This document shows, piece by piece, positions 1-5,716 of a DNA stretch of 7,313 nt (the stretch's first letter is position 1; the number at the start of each line of letters is the position of its first letter). The notes beneath the pieces are model-generated. The model worked only from the letters and a program-made list of their open reading frames with translations, did not search any database and was not told the DNA's origin. The stretch is from an uncultured Bacilli bacterium (GTDB lineage: Bacteria > Bacillota_I > Bacilli_A > RF39 > UBA660). Position numbers and translations under genes: made by a program. The DNA is taken from positions 1 to 7,313 of the forward strand of contig CANQFF010000047.1 in assembly GCA_947598345.1 (NCBI GenBank), given 5' to 3'.

Positions 1-252
1 TTCTCTTACACTTTTATCCTCATATATCGGTATTTGACTTAAATATCCAATACTTGCACCTTTTCTAATTGATATATCCCCACTATTTACATTTTCTATG
101 CCTACAATAAGTTTTAAAATTGTACTTTTACCACTTCCGTTTGAGCCGATTAAGGCTACTTTTTCATTTTTATTAACTGTTAAATCTATATTATTTAAAA
201 CTTTATCAAATCCGTATGTTTTACACACTTTATTTAAATTTATATCTATCAT
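1..252 (-). CDS. ABC-F family ATPase, N-terminal part only (runs off the left edge)
   Basis: The first 84 codons of an ATP-binding cassette protein are present; the rest lies beyond position 1. The Walker A motif GSNGSGKST is at residues 36-44 and a Q-loop in the form GYLSQ at 69-73. The protein opens directly with the nucleotide-binding domain (MIDINLNKVCKTYG), with no membrane segment. A Q-loop written as G-Y-L-x-Q only about 30 residues after Walker A is typical of soluble ABC-F proteins, which bind the ribosomal E site, rather than of transporter ATPases. ATG 252-250 is chosen because GGTGGG lies about 8 bases upstream. The leader peptide and attenuator in front (269-413) resemble those of antibiotic-resistance ABC-F genes such as vmlR, so a ribosome-protection role against lincosamide, streptogramin, pleuromutilin or macrolide drugs is inferred. 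The signature motif, the second cassette and the interdomain linker that would decide the subfamily are not visible. Confidence 0.85.
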   Translation of the reverse strand, partial: MIDINLNKVCKTYGFDKVLNNIDLTVNKNEKVALIGSNGSGKSTILKLIVGIENVNSGDISIRKGASIGYLSQIPIYEDKSVRE

Positions 253-268
253 ATTATCACATCCCACC

Positions 269-298
269 AAAAAACTATACAGTACATCTGTATAGTTT
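269..298 (-). terminator. Intrinsic terminator of the ABC-F attenuator
   Basis: A perfect 11-bp stem (298-288 with 282-272, loop 287-283) runs into six U residues at 274-269, just before the GGTGGG ribosome site of the ABC-F gene. The stem is AT-rich, so it is probably leaky, which suits conditional termination. The 5' arm overlaps the 3' arm of the preceding antiterminator stem (293-283), so both cannot form together. Confidence 0.75.
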
Positions 299-370
299 AC
301 ATAAATACAGATGTAGGCACGATTAAAACTCACACCTACATCTTAAATTTTTTTTAGGATGTAAGTGTGA
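269..370 (-). promoter_or_regulatory. Four-hairpin ribosome-mediated attenuator controlling the ABC-F gene
   Basis: Four stems lie in series, each sharing bases with the next. Stem 1 pairs 370-358 with 342-330 (13 bp, one U-G). Stem 2 pairs 343-335 with 317-309 (AGATGTAGG with CCTACATCT, 9 bp perfect). Stem 3 pairs 315-305 with 293-283 (TACATCTGTAT with ATACAGATGTA, 11 bp perfect). Stem 4 pairs 298-288 with 282-272 (AAACTATACAG with CTGTATAGTTT, 11 bp perfect) and ends in a U run. Stems 1+3 can coexist and exclude stem 4; stems 2+4 can coexist. The 5' half of stem 1 is codons 15-19 of the leader ORF. The pairings are read directly from the sequence. The switching logic is inferred: a ribosome stalled early in the leader favours 1+3 and read-through, while one that reaches the leader stop favours 2+4 and termination. 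Confidence 0.82.
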
Positions 371-413
371 TACTATTTACATACATGATTTTTTTACCTA
401 CATAATTTATCAT
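354..413 (-). CDS. Leader peptide (19 aa) of the ABC-F attenuator
   Basis: The ORF encodes MINYVGKKIMYVNSITLTS and ends in TAA. It has one of the better ribosome sites in the window: AAGGAAG at 428-422, 8 bases before ATG 413-411. Its promoter lies immediately upstream. Codons 15-19 form the 5' arm of the first attenuator hairpin, and the stop codon falls in that hairpin's loop, so translation of the last codons must melt the stem. This is the arrangement of known drug-sensing leader peptides, in which an antibiotic-stalled ribosome selects the RNA fold. I do not recognise the peptide, and no known arrest motif is obvious. It is too short to judge by protein similarity; the case rests on the SD, the promoter and the overlap with the hairpins. 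Confidence 0.78.
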   Translation of the reverse strand: MINYVGKKIMYVNSITLTS

Positions 414-433
414 AAGTATCACTTCCTTGTTTA

Positions 434-462
434 TAATATAATCTATTTTTTTATTTTGTCAA
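434..462 (-). promoter_or_regulatory. Promoter of the leader peptide / ABC-F transcript
   Basis: The -35 is a perfect TTGACA (462-457). The -10 is TATATT (440-435, 16-bp spacer) or TATTAT (438-433, 18-bp spacer). The -35 overlaps the TGA stop of the Nudix gene (461-459), so the ABC-F unit starts exactly where the trpS-Nudix operon ends. The start of transcription would fall within about 10 bases of the leader SD, giving a very short 5' leader before the 19-codon ORF. Confidence 0.75.
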
Positions 463-893
463 ATATTAAATTTTCTAATATTTTTTAATCTTTTTTCTAA
501 TTCTTCCTTATCATAAAACCAATCTATTTTTTTAATAAAATCATCAAATGTTAACCATTCATAATCAACGGATTCTTCATTTAAAATTATAGTATTATTG
601 TTTACTTTACTTAAATATACCTTTTCGGTACAGTTGCAACCTAACGATTTATATTCAAGTGTCCAGTGCATATCTATCATATCTAAAACATCAAGATTTG
701 TTTCTTCTTTTATTTCCCTTATTACAGTATCTTCAAAACTTTTATCAAAGTCTTCTTTACTACCTGTTACGACATACCAGATTGATTTATTCAACTGAGG
801 ATCATTTTCATTACCCTTTAACAATAAAAATTCATTTTTATCATTTACTATAAACGATAATATTTTTTCACAAATTTTATTACTATTTTTCAT
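459..893 (-). CDS. Nudix hydrolase
   Basis: This is a 144-aa single-domain protein. The Nudix box runs from G44 to about L68. Its catalytic metal-binding core REIKEE at 59-64 is intact, followed by TNLDV. The VVTGSKEDF stretch before it has one residue more than the classical G-x5-E-x7-REUxEE spacing, and the first box Glu is replaced by Asp or Lys. The EWLTFDDF segment (112-119) is the usual C-terminal strand and helix of the fold. Nudix enzymes hydrolyse nucleoside diphosphates linked to another group; the VTGS start of the box recalls NudB-type enzymes, but the substrate cannot be read from sequence. The ATG overlaps the trpS stop by one base (TAATG), with only a weak SD (AGTGGG), which indicates translational coupling to trpS. 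The gene ends 46 bases before the ABC-F leader ORF. No terminator of its own is seen. Confidence 0.88.
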   Translation of the reverse strand: MKNSNKICEKILSFIVNDKNEFLLLKGNENDPQLNKSIWYVVTGSKEDFDKSFEDTVIREIKEETNLDVLDMIDMHWTLEYKSLGCNCTEKVYLSKVNNNTIILNEESVDYEWLTFDDFIKKIDWFYDKEELEKRLKNIRKFNI

Positions 894-1873
894 TATCTAT
901 GCAAACCCACTTTTTCTTTAAGTAAAATATATTTTTCTTTTGCAATTTTCATTGTGATATCTCTACCACTATCTAAAATTTCATCTATTTCTTTACTATT
1001 TATTAATTCATTATATCTTTTTTGAATAGGTATTAATGTATTTACAACTACATCTGCAACTTCAGTTTTAAAAATGCCATAATTAGTATCTTTATATTTA
1101 TTTTCAATATCTTTTATGCTCATTCCAGTAAAACTAGCATAGATATTTATTAAATTACTTATACCAGGTTTATTTTCTAAATCAAATTTTACTATCATCT
1201 GTGAATCTGTTGTAGCTGATGCGATTTTTTTTCTTATTGTTTTTTCATCATCTAAAATAAAAATAGTACCTTTTATATTTTCAGATGATTTACTCATTTT
1301 TTTTGTTGGATCAACTAAATCCATTATCTTAGCGCCATCCTCGGGAATTAATGGTTCTGGTAACTTAAATACACTTCCGTATTTTTTGTTTACTCTTTCT
1401 GCTATATTTCTAGCAAGTTCTACATGTTGTTTTTGATCTTGACCAGTTGGAACAAAATCTGCATCATACAATAAAATATCACTAGCCATCAAAACTGGAT
1501 AAGTAAGTAGTCCAGCAGAAAAATTTTGATGCTTTTGACTTTTATCTTTAAACTGAGTCATTCTACCCAATTCACCATAAGGTGTCAAACACTCAAGTAT
1601 CCAAGAAACATTTGCATGATATAAATTTTCTGATTGTATAAATATTGTATTTTTTTTAGGATCTATTCCACAAGCTAGATATATTGCTATTAAATTTTTT
1701 ATATTTTTTGATAATTCTTTTGGATCTTGTGGAACAGTTATTGCATGCATATCAGCTACAAATAAAAATGATTCGTATTCATCTTGATATTTTACCATTT
1801 GTTTTATTGCTCCTACATAATTACCTATAGTTAATGATCCACTAGGTTGTAATCCTGTAAGTACTCTTTTCAT
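893..1873 (-). CDS. trpS: Tryptophan--tRNA ligase
   Basis: This is a class I aminoacyl-tRNA synthetase that charges tRNA(Trp) with tryptophan in the cytoplasm. The 326 residues match the usual length of bacterial TrpS (about 325-340). The N-terminal LTGLQPSGSLTIGNYVGA carries the HIGH-type motif as TIGN (15-18). The KMSKS loop is intact at 192-196, and GQDQ (144-147) and SDILLYDADF (131-140), which help form the Trp and adenylate pocket, are present. The C-terminal helical anticodon-binding region follows from about 210 and looks complete. The start is ATG 1873-1871 with SD AAGGAG (1890-1885), an 11-base spacing that is slightly long. It is the first main gene of an operon with the Nudix hydrolase. 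The upstream region has an extended -10 promoter and a 9-codon ORF containing a Trp codon. No T-box is seen, although T-boxes are common upstream of trpS in Firmicutes. Confidence 0.97.
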   Translation of the reverse strand: MKRVLTGLQPSGSLTIGNYVGAIKQMVKYQDEYESFLFVADMHAITVPQDPKELSKNIKNLIAIYLACGIDPKKNTIFIQSENLYHANVSWILECLTPYGELGRMTQFKDKSQKHQNFSAGLLTYPVLMASDILLYDADFVPTGQDQKQHVELARNIAERVNKKYGSVFKLPEPLIPEDGAKIMDLVDPTKKMSKSSENIKGTIFILDDEKTIRKKIASATTDSQMIVKFDLENKPGISNLINIYASFTGMSIKDIENKYKDTNYGIFKTEVADVVVNTLIPIQKRYNELINSKEIDEILDSGRDITMKIAKEKYILLKEKVGLHR

Positions 1874-1909
1874 TTAATATTATTCTCCTTTCTTTTACTT
1901 TAATGTTTT

Positions 1910-1939
1910 TTAACACCATCGTCTTATAATAAGCATCAT
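1910..1939 (-). CDS. Possible Trp-containing leader peptide (9 aa) upstream of trpS
   Basis: The ORF encodes MMLIIRRWC and then TAA. It has a good SD, GAGAGGTG (1952-1945), 5 bases before the first ATG, and starts within about 15-20 bases of the predicted transcription start. A Trp codon (TGG, 1918-1916) sits two codons before the stop. Trp-sensing leader peptides are known for other Trp-related genes (trp operon leaders, TnaC, the anti-TRAP leader in Bacillus), so regulation of trpS by Trp or charged tRNA(Trp) is a fair inference. Against it, there is a single Trp codon, and I find no strong terminator or SD-sequestering hairpin in the 36 bases between the leader stop and the trpS start. A 9-codon ORF with an SD can also arise by chance in AT-rich DNA. 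Confidence 0.45.
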   Translation of the reverse strand: MMLIIRRWC

Positions 1940-1959
1940 TTATACACCTCTCAATACAT

Positions 1960-1988
1960 ATTTTATCATATTAAAACAAATAAGTCAT
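1960..1988 (-). promoter_or_regulatory. Promoter of the trpS-Nudix operon (extended -10)
   Basis: An extended -10, TGATAAAAT (1968-1960), lies 17 bp downstream of an ATGACT -35 (1988-1983). The predicted start, about 1953, puts roughly 80 bases in front of trpS. That is far too short for a T-box leader, and no T-box consensus (AGGGTGG...) is seen between here and the upstream terminator. Confidence 0.6.
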
Positions 1989-2077
1989 CTATTATTTTTA
2001 ACTTCCTACATCAGAATATTTCTTATATTTATAATAAATTATCCTTTTAAAAAATATAAAACTTCATCTATAAACAC

Positions 2078-2100
2078 AAAAAACCACATTATGTGTGGTT
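2078..2100 (-). terminator. Intrinsic terminator after the kinase-CmpB operon
   Basis: On the minus strand AACCACA (2100-2094) pairs with TGTGGTT (2088-2082) around a short loop and runs into six Ts (2083-2078). It lies 45 bases after the CmpB-like stop and about 90 bases before the trpS promoter, and so separates the two operons. Confidence 0.8.
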
Positions 2101-2144
2101 AACAATTGTATTTTTTTCAAACTATTTTTATTTAGCAATATTTT

Positions 2145-2792
2145 TTAATTAAACTTAACATACCTTACACCGAGTTGTTTATATATGTCTGATGCTCTAG
2201 CTAATCCAAAAATTCTAGCTATTGCTAAATTATAAATTTCATCAATTAATATTATAGAACAAAGCGTTATAGTAACACAAAGAAAAACATTCTTATTAAC
2301 TTTTTTAGCAATTGAAAAACATAACGGCATAATTATATATATTAAAAGCAAACTTGATAAACCAAAGAAAAGTACACTTCTAAGGCATACAAAACCACCT
2401 ATATTTCCAAAGTTTAATATCTCTGTATTATAATCCCAACATCTGAAACCATTACCTATTATATACATTCCTAATCCAGAAAAATATTCCAATATACCAC
2501 AGAATATTCCACCTATCAAAAATACTTTAAACGGTTTTTTTCTATGCTTATAAGTGAGAAAATAAATTCCAAGCGCTCCAATAGCATATATATTTATCCA
2601 AGGTAAAAAATTACCACCTCTCCAATAAAAATATTTCATGCCTTCATTAAAATAATAAAATATAAATTCAAAAATAAATCCAAGCACTCCCGATATAACT
2701 ATAACTAAACAAAATATACCTAACATCATCTTTTTATCAAAAGAATGATCTTTATTCAAATAATCATCATACTTTTTTTTCATATACATCAT
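2145..2792 (-). CDS. CmpB-like multispanning membrane protein (putative ABC-transporter type IV, PF06541-like)
   Basis: The protein has 215 aa and about five predicted membrane helices, near residues 23-47, 65-81, 88-107, 132-157 and 168-192. The central stretch FRCWDY (116-121) followed by LNFGN-GGFVCLRS (126-139) is the recognisable signature of the CmpB-like family annotated as a putative ABC-transporter permease. No ATPase gene lies beside it here, and the family's transport role is weakly supported, so the function is open. It starts 17 bases after the kinase stop, so the two are co-transcribed and it may be a partner or membrane sensor for the kinase. The start is uncertain: ATG occurs at codons 1, 2 and 4. 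The SD-like AAAGAAAG sits too close to the first, so the ATG at 2783-2781 (residue 4) is the better-spaced choice. A terminator follows at 2078-2100. Confidence 0.75.
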   Translation of the reverse strand: MMYMKKKYDDYLNKDHSFDKKMMLGIFCLVIVISGVLGFIFEFIFYYFNEGMKYFYWRGGNFLPWINIYAIGALGIYFLTYKHRKKPFKVFLIGGIFCGILEYFSGLGMYIIGNGFRCWDYNTEILNFGNIGGFVCLRSVLFFGLSSLLLIYIIMPLCFSIAKKVNKNVFLCVTITLCSIILIDEIYNLAIARIFGLARASDIYKQLGVRYVKFN

Positions 2793-2809
2793 ACTTTCTT
2801 TACAATAAT

Positions 2810-4921
2810 TTAATTATTATTATCTTTTACAAATTTTTTTAAAACCCTACTCAATTCTTTTTTATCTATAGGTTTAGAAATATAATCTTCAAAGCCATGA
2901 TTTAAATATTTTTCTTTTTGACCACTTACTACATCTGCAGTAAGTACTACAACAGGGGTATTAAATCCAGGCATTTCTTTTAATTTACTAAGTGTAGTCA
3001 TTCCATCTAATCCTGGCATCATTTGATCTAACATGATTAAATCAAAATTATTTTGTTCTTTTATATAATCAATGCATTCTTCTCCACTTTCTAATAAAAC
3101 TGTTTCTAAATGATATGGTTCTAATAATCTACTTGTGACTTTTAAATTTAATTTATTGTCATCTACTATAAGAACTCTTTTACCAGTCAAATCAAATTCT
3201 AAAGCATTTTTATTATTATCAATCATTGTTCTTACTTTATTATCCTCTAATATTTTTTGTACGAAAGAAATAGTTACTTTCGTATATTCACCAACTTTAC
3301 TTTCTATTTCTAACTTACCATCAAGTAACTCTACAAATTTTTTTACAGTTCCAATACCAGTATTTCCATCTGAATTCATTATTTTTTCTAATTTTTTTTC
3401 TTCAATACCAATACCAGTATCTGCAACCTCAACCGTTAAATTTACAAATTTATCCTTTTTTTCTCCTCTTACATTTACATTTATTTCACCTTCATCAGTA
3501 TACTTAATAGAATTATTAATTATATTAAGTATTGCTTGTGTTATTCTCTTATAATCTCCAAATAACACAACTGGAAGATTTTTATCCAAATTAAAATTTA
3601 ATTTTATCGCCTTATTTCCTAAGTATTCTTTAGAACTAGTCTCAATCTTTTTAAACATTTTTAAAATACTATATTGTTTTTCCTCTTTTTTTATAAGTGC
3701 TTTTTCAATATTTTTAGTATCTATTAATCCATCTATTATATCCAACACTTCATTTGATGATATATTTATATTATTTATATCCTCTTTAATATCTTCAGGT
3801 ATTTTCTTATTTAAAATAGTTTCACTAAGTCCCATTATATTTGTTAGAGGCGTCCTAATATCATGAGAAATTGTTTGTATCAAATCACTTTTAGCTTTAG
3901 AAGCTATCCTAGTATCATTCAAAGCATTTTGTAAAAGCACATTTTGTTCTCTTATACTCTCAGCATTTTCTGTAACATTTTTTGTCAATATTGAAACTCT
4001 ATTATTTTGTTTAGATAGAAAAAACACTGTACTCTCTAACCAAGTATTATTTTTTATTTCATTACCTATTCTATATCTAACTGTAAATGAATCTAATTCA
4101 TATTTTTCAAAATGTTCCTTTAAATTTTTAATACATAATTTATTATAAACTTCGTCTTTATCACCATCATTAATATAACTTAATATTTCTTTTAATCCTT
4201 CGTTATAATTACCTTTCCTAGCCTCACCAAAATACATATTATCAAATTTAAAATATTTTAAATCATAACTATTATTAACAACATTAATATCTATTTCTAC
4301 ATCATAAGAAGCAGCAGTAATTTGATTTAATTGAATTTCTCTTGACTTTATATCAGAAGCTTGCGATATTAAAAGGTGTTGACGCTCATGATCTTTTGTT
4401 GCGTCCAAAACTTCTATTATATAATATTTGTTATTTTTATCTTCAAAAGGAAATATTTTTACCTTTATCCACATTTGATAATTATATTTTGGATTATCAT
4501 ACTCTATCATTTGACTAACATATTTTGTATTTCTATCCCAACTATCAAGTTCAGATTTAATAACTGGAATGTTTAATATTTGATATAATATTTCATTTTT
4601 ATTTTTATTATAATCAATGCCTAATACTTCACTAATATTTTTAGATAAATAGATAACTTCCTTATTCTTATCATTTATCATTATGTATACAGTATCAGCG
4701 TTTTCAACTAAAGAATTAAATAATTTACTTTCACCTTTAATACTATAATTATCTTTAAATAAAAGAGTTTTAATAGCATATAAACCTAAAATAATTATAA
4801 ATACTAAAACAATATTACTAGATATCTTATTATTTAAAACATTCGTAAAATTTTCTAAATAAAAATATACTAACATAACAAATAACAATAATATCAATAT
4901 AAATTCTTTTTTATTTTTCAT
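2810..4921 (-). CDS. Membrane hybrid histidine kinase with PAS-like sensor and receiver domain
   Basis: The protein has 703 aa. Two membrane helices (about 6-22 and 36-54) are joined by a short outer loop. A PAS-like domain follows at about 65-175 (NADTVYIMINDKNKEVIYLSKN start), then a second PAS-like region at about 196-318 and a short helix. The HisKA phospho-acceptor is H353 in SHDIRTPL. The ATPase domain has an N-box around NIINNSIKYT (466-475) and a G1 box DTGIGI (501-506). The C-terminal receiver (about 582-696) has acidic D587/D588, phospho-acceptor D632 (LDQMMPGLDG), T661 and K683, all intact. Odd feature: the ATP lid between G1 and the second Gly box (NTGIGTV, 520-526) is about 12 residues shorter than usual, with no clear F-box, so kinase activity may be altered. 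The receiver has no DNA-binding output; signalling must go to another protein. The ATG has a good SD (GAGGTG, 4931-4926), and CmpB follows after 17 bases. Confidence 0.93.
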   Translation of the reverse strand: MKNKKEFILILLLFVMLVYFYLENFTNVLNNKISSNIVLVFIIILGLYAIKTLLFKDNYSIKGESKLFNSLVENADTVYIMINDKNKEVIYLSKNISEVLGIDYNKNKNEILYQILNIPVIKSELDSWDRNTKYVSQMIEYDNPKYNYQMWIKVKIFPFEDKNNKYYIIEVLDATKDHERQHLLISQASDIKSREIQLNQITAASYDVEIDINVVNNSYDLKYFKFDNMYFGEARKGNYNEGLKEILSYINDGDKDEVYNKLCIKNLKEHFEKYELDSFTVRYRIGNEIKNNTWLESTVFFLSKQNNRVSILTKNVTENAESIREQNVLLQNALNDTRIASKAKSDLIQTISHDIRTPLTNIMGLSETILNKKIPEDIKEDINNINISSNEVLDIIDGLIDTKNIEKALIKKEEKQYSILKMFKKIETSSKEYLGNKAIKLNFNLDKNLPVVLFGDYKRITQAILNIINNSIKYTDEGEINVNVRGEKKDKFVNLTVEVADTGIGIEEKKLEKIMNSDGNTGIGTVKKFVELLDGKLEIESKVGEYTKVTISFVQKILEDNKVRTMIDNNKNALEFDLTGKRVLIVDDNKLNLKVTSRLLEPYHLETVLLESGEECIDYIKEQNNFDLIMLDQMMPGLDGMTTLSKLKEMPGFNTPVVVLTADVVSGQKEKYLNHGFEDYISKPIDKKELSRVLKKFVKDNNN

Positions 4922-4939
4922 TTTACACCTCTATTTTAT

Positions 4940-4948
4940 ATTATATCA
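4940..4948 (-). promoter_or_regulatory. Extended -10 promoter of the kinase operon
   Basis: TGATATAAT is a perfect extended -10 element (TGn plus TATAAT). The -35 region 17 bp upstream is poor (TATACT-like), as is common for extended -10 promoters. The predicted start is about 12 bases before the kinase ATG, so the SD lies almost at the transcript's 5' end. Confidence 0.65.
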
Positions 4949-4969
4949 CAATTTAAAATTTTAGTATAT

Positions 4970-4995
4970 AAAAAATACTGTCTAGGTTGACAGTA
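4970..4995 (-). terminator. Intrinsic terminator of the downstream SASP gene
   Basis: TACTGTC (4995-4989) pairs perfectly with GACAGTA (4982-4976) over a 6-base loop and is followed by six Ts (4975-4970). It starts 5 bases after the SASP stop and isolates that gene from the kinase operon. Confidence 0.85.
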
Positions 4996-5000
4996 CATTG

Positions 5001-5207
5001 TTATTTATTATTCTTATAATTTTCTACATTGCAGTAATATTGTTTTCCCAATTCTACTAATTTTTTTGTCATCATACCACCTACGGTACCATTTAATCTA
5101 CTTGTTGTGTCTGCACCTAATTTTATTCCAAGCTCGTTTGCTATTTCGTATTTTAAATTTTCAATTGCTTGCTTTGATCCACTAACTACTAGTTTATTAT
5201 TATTCAT
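5001..5207 (-). CDS. Alpha/beta-type small acid-soluble spore protein (divergent copy)
   Basis: The protein has 68 aa. SASPs coat and protect DNA in the dormant spore and are degraded by the GPR protease at germination. The GPR-site region is present as KYEIANELG (residues 20-28), and the second conserved block is TSRLNGTVGG with the following KKLVELGKQ. It is about 60% identical by eye to the neighbouring SASP over 50 residues. It differs in having Leu where the family usually has Ala (SRANG), MM in place of a charged pair after VGG, and a C-terminal tail containing a Cys (YYCNVENYKNNK). The start is taken as ATG 5207-5205, because GAGGTGAG (5219-5212) fits it and the family begins here; an in-frame ATG 36 bases upstream has no such support. 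It ends in its own terminator. The heptamer CAAATTA (5277-5271) matches the putative sigma-G -10 of its neighbour but lacks a fitting -35. Confidence 0.92.
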   Translation of the reverse strand: MNNNKLVVSGSKQAIENLKYEIANELGIKLGADTTSRLNGTVGGMMTKKLVELGKQYYCNVENYKNNK

Positions 5208-5365
5208 ATATCTCACCTCATTATTATTATCTGCAAATTTCAAAGTTATATAATTCTTGTTTTTTCCATTTAATTTGTAATAAATAGAAAACTAACAAAT
5301 TATTCAACTAATAAATTGTTCCTAATAGTTAAAAATAATAAAGGGAAAGAATTTATTTTAAAACA

Positions 5366-5430
5366 CTATCCATTTTCTATCTTTGAGATTAAATTAAAAA
5401 AGATAGCAATTGTCGTGCTATCCATTTTCT
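5366..5430 (-). repeat. 13-bp direct repeat around the SASP terminator
   Basis: The 13-mer AGAAAATGGATAG (minus strand) occurs at 5430-5418 and again at 5378-5366. The first copy supplies the 5' arm of the terminator hairpin. The second lies downstream of the U run, where its GATAG, with the preceding AAA, can pair with the terminator's 3' arm region (5406-5399 with 5384-5377, 8 bp). It looks like a small local duplication of the gene end. Confidence 0.55.
5396..5422 (-). terminator. Intrinsic terminator of the upstream SASP gene
   Basis: GATAGCA (5422-5416) pairs with TGCTATC (5408-5402) over a 7-base loop, followed by six Ts (5401-5396). It begins 7 bases after the SASP stop codon. Confidence 0.85.
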
Positions 5431-5639
5431 TATTTTGAATAAGTGCTTCCACCTAAATGTTGTTCACCCATTTGAACTAATCTCTTAGTGATTTCTCCAC
5501 CAACTGAACCATTAGCTCTTGAAGTACTATCAGGACCTAAATTAACTCCTAATTCACTAGCTATTTCATATTTCATTTTATCGATAGCTTGTTTAGCTCC
5601 AGGTACAACGAATTTATTTGTTGATTTACTATTATTCAT
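5430..5639 (-). CDS. Alpha/beta-type small acid-soluble spore protein
   Basis: The protein has 69 aa and is a textbook member of the DNA-binding spore coat proteins made in the forespore. KYEIASELGV (23-32) carries the GPR cleavage region, and TSRANGSVGGEITKRLV (39-55) is the highly conserved DNA-contact block. It ends GEQHLGGSTYSK. The start is ATG 5639-5637, set by a perfect AGGAGGTGA SD (5653-5645); a longer in-frame ORF extends 19 codons upstream but would swallow the SD and promoter. It lies 77 bases after thiI with a sigma-G-like promoter between them, so it is expected to be transcribed alone, late in sporulation, and it ends in its own terminator. It is the more canonical of the two adjacent SASP paralogues. 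Confidence 0.97.
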   Translation of the reverse strand: MNNSKSTNKFVVPGAKQAIDKMKYEIASELGVNLGPDSTSRANGSVGGEITKRLVQMGEQHLGGSTYSK

Positions 5640-5662
5640 TATTTTCACCTCCTGTACATTTT

Positions 5663-5691
5663 TAATTTGTGTACAAAGAGGAAATTTATAC
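5663..5691 (-). promoter_or_regulatory. Sigma-G-like (forespore) promoter of the SASP gene
   Basis: GTATA (5691-5687) lies 17 bp before CAAATTA (5669-5663). Sigma-G promoters, as known in Bacillus, have GnATA-like -35 and CATnnTA-like -10 elements; this match misses one conserved -10 base. The placement, about 25 bases before the ATG and next to a SASP gene, supports it. The palindrome-like TGTACA repeats flanking the -10 may be chance. Confidence 0.5.
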
Positions 5692-5716
5692 AACATTTAT
5701 TTGGTAATTTTTTCTA

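Noticed and set aside
98..295. 65-codon plus-strand ORF
   Set aside because: It is antisense to the ABC-F start and attenuator and has no ribosome site; it mirrors the Walker A coding region.
272..298. Palindrome as a repressor operator
   Set aside because: It is a perfect inverted repeat, but it ends in a U run and interlocks with the upstream stems, so an RNA terminator explains it better.
1874..2076. T-box riboswitch for trpS
   Set aside because: No T-box consensus, specifier arm or terminator pair is seen, and the predicted promoter leaves only about 80 bases of leader.
3135..3554. 139-codon plus-strand ORF
   Set aside because: It lies wholly antisense to the kinase's ATPase and receiver-linker region, has no SD, and its composition is that of a reverse-complement shadow.
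5640..5696. N-terminal extension of the canonical SASP
   Set aside because: The extra 19 codons cover the perfect SD and the promoter; SASPs start at the internal ATG.
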